Source of the DNA: a virus
IMG/VR virus record: IMGVR_UViG_3300029286_000138
Coordinates: 1-35,089 of that record
Reading direction: 5' to 3' (one strand)
Length of the DNA: 35,089 nucleotides
The position numbers and the translations under genes are program-made. Below are positions 31,917 to 35,089 of the stretch, in pieces (within the stretch, counting starts at the first letter, position 1; each line of letters starts with the position of its first letter). The notes below the pieces were generated by a model. The model saw nothing but the letters and a program-made list of their open reading frames with translations, was not told the origin of the DNA and searched no databases.

Positions 31917-32666
31917 TCATTTCAAACAATTATTATAGTAATTAGTTACATTTGTTTGATTCCAACTTACTTTTTCAACTATTAATTCTTCTAACTGAAC
32001 ATCTTTATTAAAATACCATCCGTAACAATAACCCAATCTTAAATTTGTACCACCATTACAATCAGCAGTGTATGATGAATATGGCGAATTTTTTAGAACA
32101 CCATCTACATAACATTTTGCTTTACCACTACCAATTGTTCCATCCCAAGTATAAATTATATTGTGCCATAAACCATCACAAACATTCATATTGGTATGTA
32201 CAGAAACATCATTACCACCTTTATTGTTCCACTCACACATTAAATAACCCCAACCAACCCAATATACATTATAAATAGTAACACCAGTATTATCTACACT
32301 ACCTGTATAAATACCTGTATTACTTAAAAATGTATTTCCAGAATTACTTGGACTTTGAATCTTTGACCAAAAACTTATTGTTACTGGTGGATTTGGTATT
32401 ACCGGATTTGAAAAATCAACTTGTGATGAAGAACCTGACCACATATCCAAACATTTGTAATATTTATCAAATTGATAACCAGAATTGGTTGTAACACCAG
32501 AATAATTATTACCCGATTCATCCAATATATTACCATCAAAACGATAATAAGCAACAGTATTTGAATTAACTGTATATGGTGTATTAATTACATTACGAAT
32601 ATAATTATCGTTGGTAATGTATAAACCACCTGTTGATGTATCTAATTTTGGGTATATATAATTCAT
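31917..32666 (-). CDS. LamG-like (concanavalin A-like) fibre protein
   Basis: A 249-residue protein with a Laminin_G_3-type jelly roll: VAYYRFDGNILDESGNNYSG at the start of the domain (about residue 38), VTISFWSKIQSP near 95, DGLWHNIIYTWDG near 170, and a closing QLEELIVEKVSWNQTNV. Such domains bind glycans and are common on phage fibre tips. The first 37 residues may attach it to the virion. It converges with the nuclease operon. Its C-terminal end matches the partial protein at the right window edge (EELIVEKVSW versus DEVIIEKVAW), so the two are paralogues. Confidence 0.8.
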   Translation of the reverse strand: MNYIYPKLDTSTGGLYITNDNYIRNVINTPYTVNSNTVAYYRFDGNILDESGNNYSGVTTNSGYQFDKYYKCLDMWSGSSSQVDFSNPVIPNPPVTISFWSKIQSPSNSGNTFLSNTGIYTGSVDNTGVTIYNVYWVGWGYLMCEWNNKGGNDVSVHTNMNVCDGLWHNIIYTWDGTIGSGKAKCYVDGVLKNSPYSSYTADCNGGTNLRLGYCYGWYFNKDVQLEELIVEKVSWNQTNVTNYYNNCLK

Positions 32667-32681
32667 AACTCTTAATAATAT

Positions 32682-33113
32682 TTATATACAATCTAATCCA
32701 GATATCAATGAAACAGTCCAAAGAAGACCATCCACATTTTGATCCCAAAGAAGAATGGGTTCAGCAACTAGAGGAAATTGAATACCTGCACCTGTTGTGT
32801 CAGGTATCTGTTGTACAAATCCTTCGAAAAATTCTAGACAATTTGAATAAGTTAGAAATCTTTGACCAGTCATAGGACTCAATCCAATTCTTCCAACCGT
32901 ATATATTCCAACTGTATATTTAATTCTATTTTGTTCAAGTATTTCTACTGGTTGTGGTGTAATGTAAACTCTGAAATCATAATCATAATCCAATTCAGAA
33001 AGTTCAATTTCATCAATCAAACATGTTTTTATGAATACGTTTTTAGTGGAACCACCGATTGTGGTTCCACTTAGCCATGTTGTCAAATAATTTATAAATT
33101 CTGTATATTTCAT
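32682..33113 (-). CDS. Putative neck / tail terminator-like protein
   Basis: A 143-residue protein from the ATG at 33113. A longer frame begins at 33191 but would overlap the gene before by over 60 bases, so the internal ATG, preceded by ATATATAATAATT, is preferred. A beta-rich core (YDYDFRVYITPQPVEIL, then KYTVGIYTVGRIG) and an FxxFVQQIPD segment are seen. Size and fold suggest a small head-tail joining or tail terminator protein. This is inferred from general features; no signature motif is present. Confidence 0.55.
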   Translation of the reverse strand: MKYTEFINYLTTWLSGTTIGGSTKNVFIKTCLIDEIELSELDYDYDFRVYITPQPVEILEQNRIKYTVGIYTVGRIGLSPMTGQRFLTYSNCLEFFEGFVQQIPDTTGAGIQFPLVAEPILLWDQNVDGLLWTVSLISGLDCI

Positions 33114-33127
33114 AATTATTATATATT

Positions 33128-33382
33128 TTATTGACTTAAAATTAACCAATTCAAATCTTGTAAAATTACAGCTTCTGTCCCTGTTGAACATCTACCAGCA
33201 ATAACAAAAGTTTCATTTTCTAAAACATCATCCAAATAAACATTTGTTGAAAAGTTAAACGCTCTTGAATTTTGGTCGATATAAACACTCATATTACCAT
33301 AAGTAGTTCCTGTAAAATTACCATTCTTTACAATAGATAAAGTCACCGTTGCTGGTTGGTTAGAAGCAGTAATCTTCTCCAT
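33128..33382 (-). CDS. Small beta-rich structural protein
   Basis: An 84-residue protein made of alternating strands (ATVTLSIVKNGNFTG, NMSVYIDQNSRAFNF, ETFVIAGRC). It may be a small virion or fibre-associated protein. The start overlaps the end of an endonuclease remnant in another frame by 23 bases. No family recognised. Confidence 0.6.
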   Translation of the reverse strand: MEKITASNQPATVTLSIVKNGNFTGTTYGNMSVYIDQNSRAFNFSTNVYLDDVLENETFVIAGRCSTGTEAVILQDLNWLILSQ

Positions 33383-33509
33383 CTAAAGTTAGTAAACACG
33401 TTTTATATCCTTTTCTGGAAACTCTACATTTCAACAGACGGTTGTGTTTTAAGGAGTATACATCTCCATTTTCACTTATTTTATATTTATAAAATACTTT
33501 CCATGTCAT
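33360..33509 (-). pseudogene. NUMOD4-like remnant of a homing endonuclease
   Basis: A 49-codon frame, ATG at 33509. It encodes MTWKVFYKYKISENGDVYSL followed by KHNRLLKCRVSRKGYKTCLL, which matches the N-terminal NUMOD4 module of HNH homing endonucleases (W..I...Y.IS..G.V.SL...L....GY..). The HNH part is absent; the frame stops inside the next structural gene. It is either a decayed homing gene or a small free DNA-binding protein. Confidence 0.6.
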
Positions 33510-33548
33510 AATAATTTATATTCCCTTACGAGATTATTGTTTTGTTTT

Positions 33549-33923
33549 TTAGTTTGTAAATCTACCTTTTTCAACATAACCTCCACCATTGAAAGCAGAA
33601 AACATCAAGTGACCACCTGTTATTACTTCTATCTTCCAAGAATTGGCTTGGTTTTTGGTTCCAACATACATAATGTTCGATGTATATTCATCTTGTTGAT
33701 ATGTATTACCAGAAACTGTTAAATCTCCTATAACAGTTACATCTCCCGGAAATACAACATCTCCTCCACTTCCACCACCAATGTTTATATTAATTGCTGG
33801 CTGTACTCCATCCGTTATCACCGCACGAACCATATCGGTTGCGGTTGATATATTTGTATTAATAGTATTGCCTGTTATGACAGACGCTATTAAATCTCTA
33901 AGAACCATACTCTCTTTTCCCAT
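33549..33923 (-). CDS. Fibre / tail appendage protein
   Basis: A 124-residue protein. Residues 1-40 are helical. A glycine-rich turn (NINIGGGSGGD) follows, then the repeat DVVFPGDVTVIGDLTVSGNT, common in the shaft of phage tail fibres, and a short beta end. It may be a small fibre subunit or a truncated fibre. TATATATATA lies at 33956-33965, 33 bases before the start, followed by ...AAAAAATAAT as upstream of the portal gene. Confidence 0.65.
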   Translation of the reverse strand: MGKESMVLRDLIASVITGNTINTNISTATDMVRAVITDGVQPAININIGGGSGGDVVFPGDVTVIGDLTVSGNTYQQDEYTSNIMYVGTKNQANSWKIEVITGGHLMFSAFNGGGYVEKGRFTN

Positions 33924-33969
33924 ATCGCTACGATATTATTTTTTGATACTCTACTTATATATATAATTT

Positions 33970-34245
33970 TTATCCAATTTCATCAAATGATTTAGGATTT
34001 TGTTCATCAAAATTATCATATTCATTATAACTACCACTCCATTTGTCAATTCTTCTTCTTCTTGTTAATCCTTCTGACCATGTTTTTAAGCCAGCTAACC
34101 CAGCAACAAGTGAAATTGTAAATATAAAAACTTCAGCATTACCACTATAAAATGAAAAAACACTTCCAACAATCATGATTATTATTGCCATGATTTTTGA
34201 GAACGTTAACCAAAGTGATATTCTAAAACTATTTTTCATTAACAT
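33970..34245 (-). CDS. Small membrane protein, holin-like
   Basis: A 91-residue protein with two hydrophobic segments (about 12-32, WLTFSKIMAIIIMIVGSVFSF, shown here in part as IMAIIIMIVGSVFSF; and 37-54, VFIFTISLVAGLAGL), a basic stretch (TRRRRIDKWSG) and an acidic tail. This two-helix layout with a charged end is usual for phage holins, but its distance from the lysozyme gene and the second membrane-protein candidate at 22856-23128 leave the role open. It overlaps the gene before by 7 bases. Confidence 0.6.
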   Translation of the reverse strand: MLMKNSFRISLWLTFSKIMAIIIMIVGSVFSFYSGNAEVFIFTISLVAGLAGLKTWSEGLTRRRRIDKWSGSYNEYDNFDEQNPKSFDEIG

Positions 34246-34436
34246 TTTTTCTTTTTCTTTAAAGCACGTAATCTTGAAATTACATCTTTAAAATATTCAT
34301 TTCTACTCATGGTATCCCACATCGAAATACATTTTGCAACAGCTTGATCCTGTGCATCACCTTTACCTACATAGTGACTAACACAACGACCCATCCAATC
34401 CTGTTGACTTTCACCTGATTTCTTTTCTATCGGCAT
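34239..34436 (-). CDS. Small conserved-type phage protein with paired Cys
   Basis: A 65-residue protein starting MPIEKKSGESQQDWMGRCVS and continuing to AVAKCISMW. The pattern GES..D...RC......QA.A.C...W is familiar from short proteins in phages of Bacteroidota, often near portal or structural genes; function unknown. The Lys-rich end is KKKKKC. It overlaps the preceding gene by 26 bases and the following by 7. Confidence 0.65.
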   Translation of the reverse strand: MPIEKKSGESQQDWMGRCVSHYVGKGDAQDQAVAKCISMWDTMSRNEYFKDVISRLRALKKKKKC

Positions 34437-34839
34437 CTGTTAAATCATTATTTTTTACCCATATAAAACTATCTGATTTATATGGTATTTTATAATTTGT
34501 ATCAATATCAACACTTCCAAATGAAGAACGATTACGATAAATTTTATCTACTTTTACATCAATATCTTTTACTTTTGATAGTATCAATTGGTGTTCTGAT
34601 TCATTAGATTTCGCATCACTTTTAGTTTTTAATATTTCATTATTATCCTTAACTAACTGCCAGATAATATTTTCTGATTTCTCACGATTTTCTAATTGCG
34701 TTTGTACAACTTGAATTGACGCATTACTAGTATACATCATAACCGTTATCCAAGTAAAAAATGTAACCATTAATGGTATTAAGAACCAGTGTATTTTTTT
34801 CTTTAATTCATCAAATTTGTTTATATTTTTCTGTGTCAT
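34411..34839 (-). CDS. Membrane-anchored coiled-coil protein, possible spanin-like factor
   Basis: A 142-residue protein. A cytoplasmic start (MTQKNINKFDELKKK) is followed by one membrane helix at about 17-37 (FLIPLMVTFFTWITVMMY), a coiled-coil segment (VVQTQLENREKSENIIWQL, later LSKVKDIDVKVDKIY) and a soluble end. This N-in, single-pass layout with a periplasmic coil is what inner-membrane spanins look like in phages of Gram-negative hosts. Next to a holin-like gene, a lysis role is reasonable, but a structural one is not excluded. Confidence 0.6.
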   Translation of the reverse strand: MTQKNINKFDELKKKIHWFLIPLMVTFFTWITVMMYTSNASIQVVQTQLENREKSENIIWQLVKDNNEILKTKSDAKSNESEHQLILSKVKDIDVKVDKIYRNRSSFGSVDIDTNYKIPYKSDSFIWVKNNDLTDADRKEIR

Positions 34840-34854
34840 TTCAAAGTTATTATT

Positions 34855-34966
34855 TTAGTTTACTCTTAATTGAGTACCACATATAGAAGATGTCATTCCA
34901 TATTCATTTGTTGCATATACTGAAACTATTGCAGTACCAATTCCGTTCTGCTGCTAATTTTCCCAT
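34855..34966 (-). pseudogene. Possible frameshifted Ig/FN3-like fragment
   Basis: ATG at 34966 begins MGKLAAE, but the frame soon stops. Another frame is open from about 34954 to the TAA at 34855 and reads NGIGTAIVSVYATNEYGMTS, then SICGTQLRVN, like the last strands of an Ig- or FN3-type domain. Skipping one base in GCAGCAG would join the two. It lies 2 bases after the stop of the LamG gene. Too short to be sure it was ever a gene. Confidence 0.35.
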
Positions 34967-34968
34967 TA

Positions 34969-35089
34969 TTAAATACCTTTAATTTTTTTATAATAGAATA
35001 ATACATCTGAACTACTCCATGCTACCTTTTCTATAATTACTTCATCAATATATCCTATACTATTTCTTGTATTAGCGTATGTACTCCAT
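34969..35089 (-). CDS. LamG-like fibre protein, C-terminal end only
   Basis: The frame is open from the right edge to a TAA at 34969: 39 codons ending GYIDEVIIEKVAWSSSDVLF and then YYKKIKGI. This is the last part of a LamG jelly roll and aligns with the end of the protein at 31917-32666. Most of the gene lies outside the window. Confidence 0.7.
   Translation of the reverse strand, partial: WSTYANTRNSIGYIDEVIIEKVAWSSSDVLFYYKKIKGI

Noticed and set aside
1-35089. tRNA genes, integrase or repressor (temperate lifestyle)
   Set aside because: None was seen on either strand; the window gives no positive sign of lysogeny.

Overview
The window looks like most of the genome of a tailed dsDNA phage with long-tailed (siphovirus-like) gene content, infecting a member of the Bacteroidota, possibly a flavobacterium. 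The evidence is strongly AT-rich DNA; starts without Shine-Dalgarno boxes in A-rich leaders; two good matches to the Bacteroidota housekeeping promoter (TAnnTTTG); and gene families typical of phages of that phylum: a BT4734/DUF3987 primase-helicase, an XkdF-like protease, GSSGTSG collagen-like fibres and DUF1566 domains. No integrase, repressor, tRNA, rRNA or CRISPR array was seen. Both edges cut through fibre genes read leftward, so the ends may belong to one gene across a circular or permuted map.

Layout. 1-3105 (minus): a collagen-like fibre (cut by the left edge), a head-tail adaptor candidate, a GIY-YIG homing endonuclease and the portal. 3280-5377 (plus): an isolated island of scaffold-like protein, major capsid protein and tail-tube-like protein, ending at a bidirectional terminator. 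5477-20238 (minus): XkdF-like protease, small beta protein, DUF1566 protein, propeller-like protein, collagen-like fibre, a tube-protein paralogue carrying an inserted DUF1566 domain, tape measure, large hub/fibre protein, distal tail protein and a gp10-like tail completion protein. 20262-21737: an HNH endonuclease remnant, a plus-strand gene with a host-type promoter, and a tail-chaperone-like gene with a probable -1 frameshift. 21737-26462 (minus): lysozyme and small lysis/membrane genes, a sigma-70-like factor, an SGNH hydrolase, and the large and small terminase genes.

26463-31867 is the control and replication region. An iteron-rich, AT-rich stretch (candidate origin) sits beside the primase-helicase gene. 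Divergent from that operon is a gene for a possible ssDNA-binding protein, followed by a PDDEXK nuclease operon. This region is bracketed by two nearly identical 60-bp leader elements in opposite orientation. Each holds a Met-Lys-Lys-stop mini-ORF and a G6 tract. One faces the terminase operon across a strong terminator; the other faces the nuclease operon. 31917-35089 (minus) holds LamG-type fibre proteins, small structural proteins, an endonuclease remnant and small membrane proteins.

The packaging, head, tail, fibre and lysis genes together make a virion and release it. The sigma-like factor and the paired leaders are the best candidates for temporal control. All functional calls come from reading motifs by eye; no database search was run.
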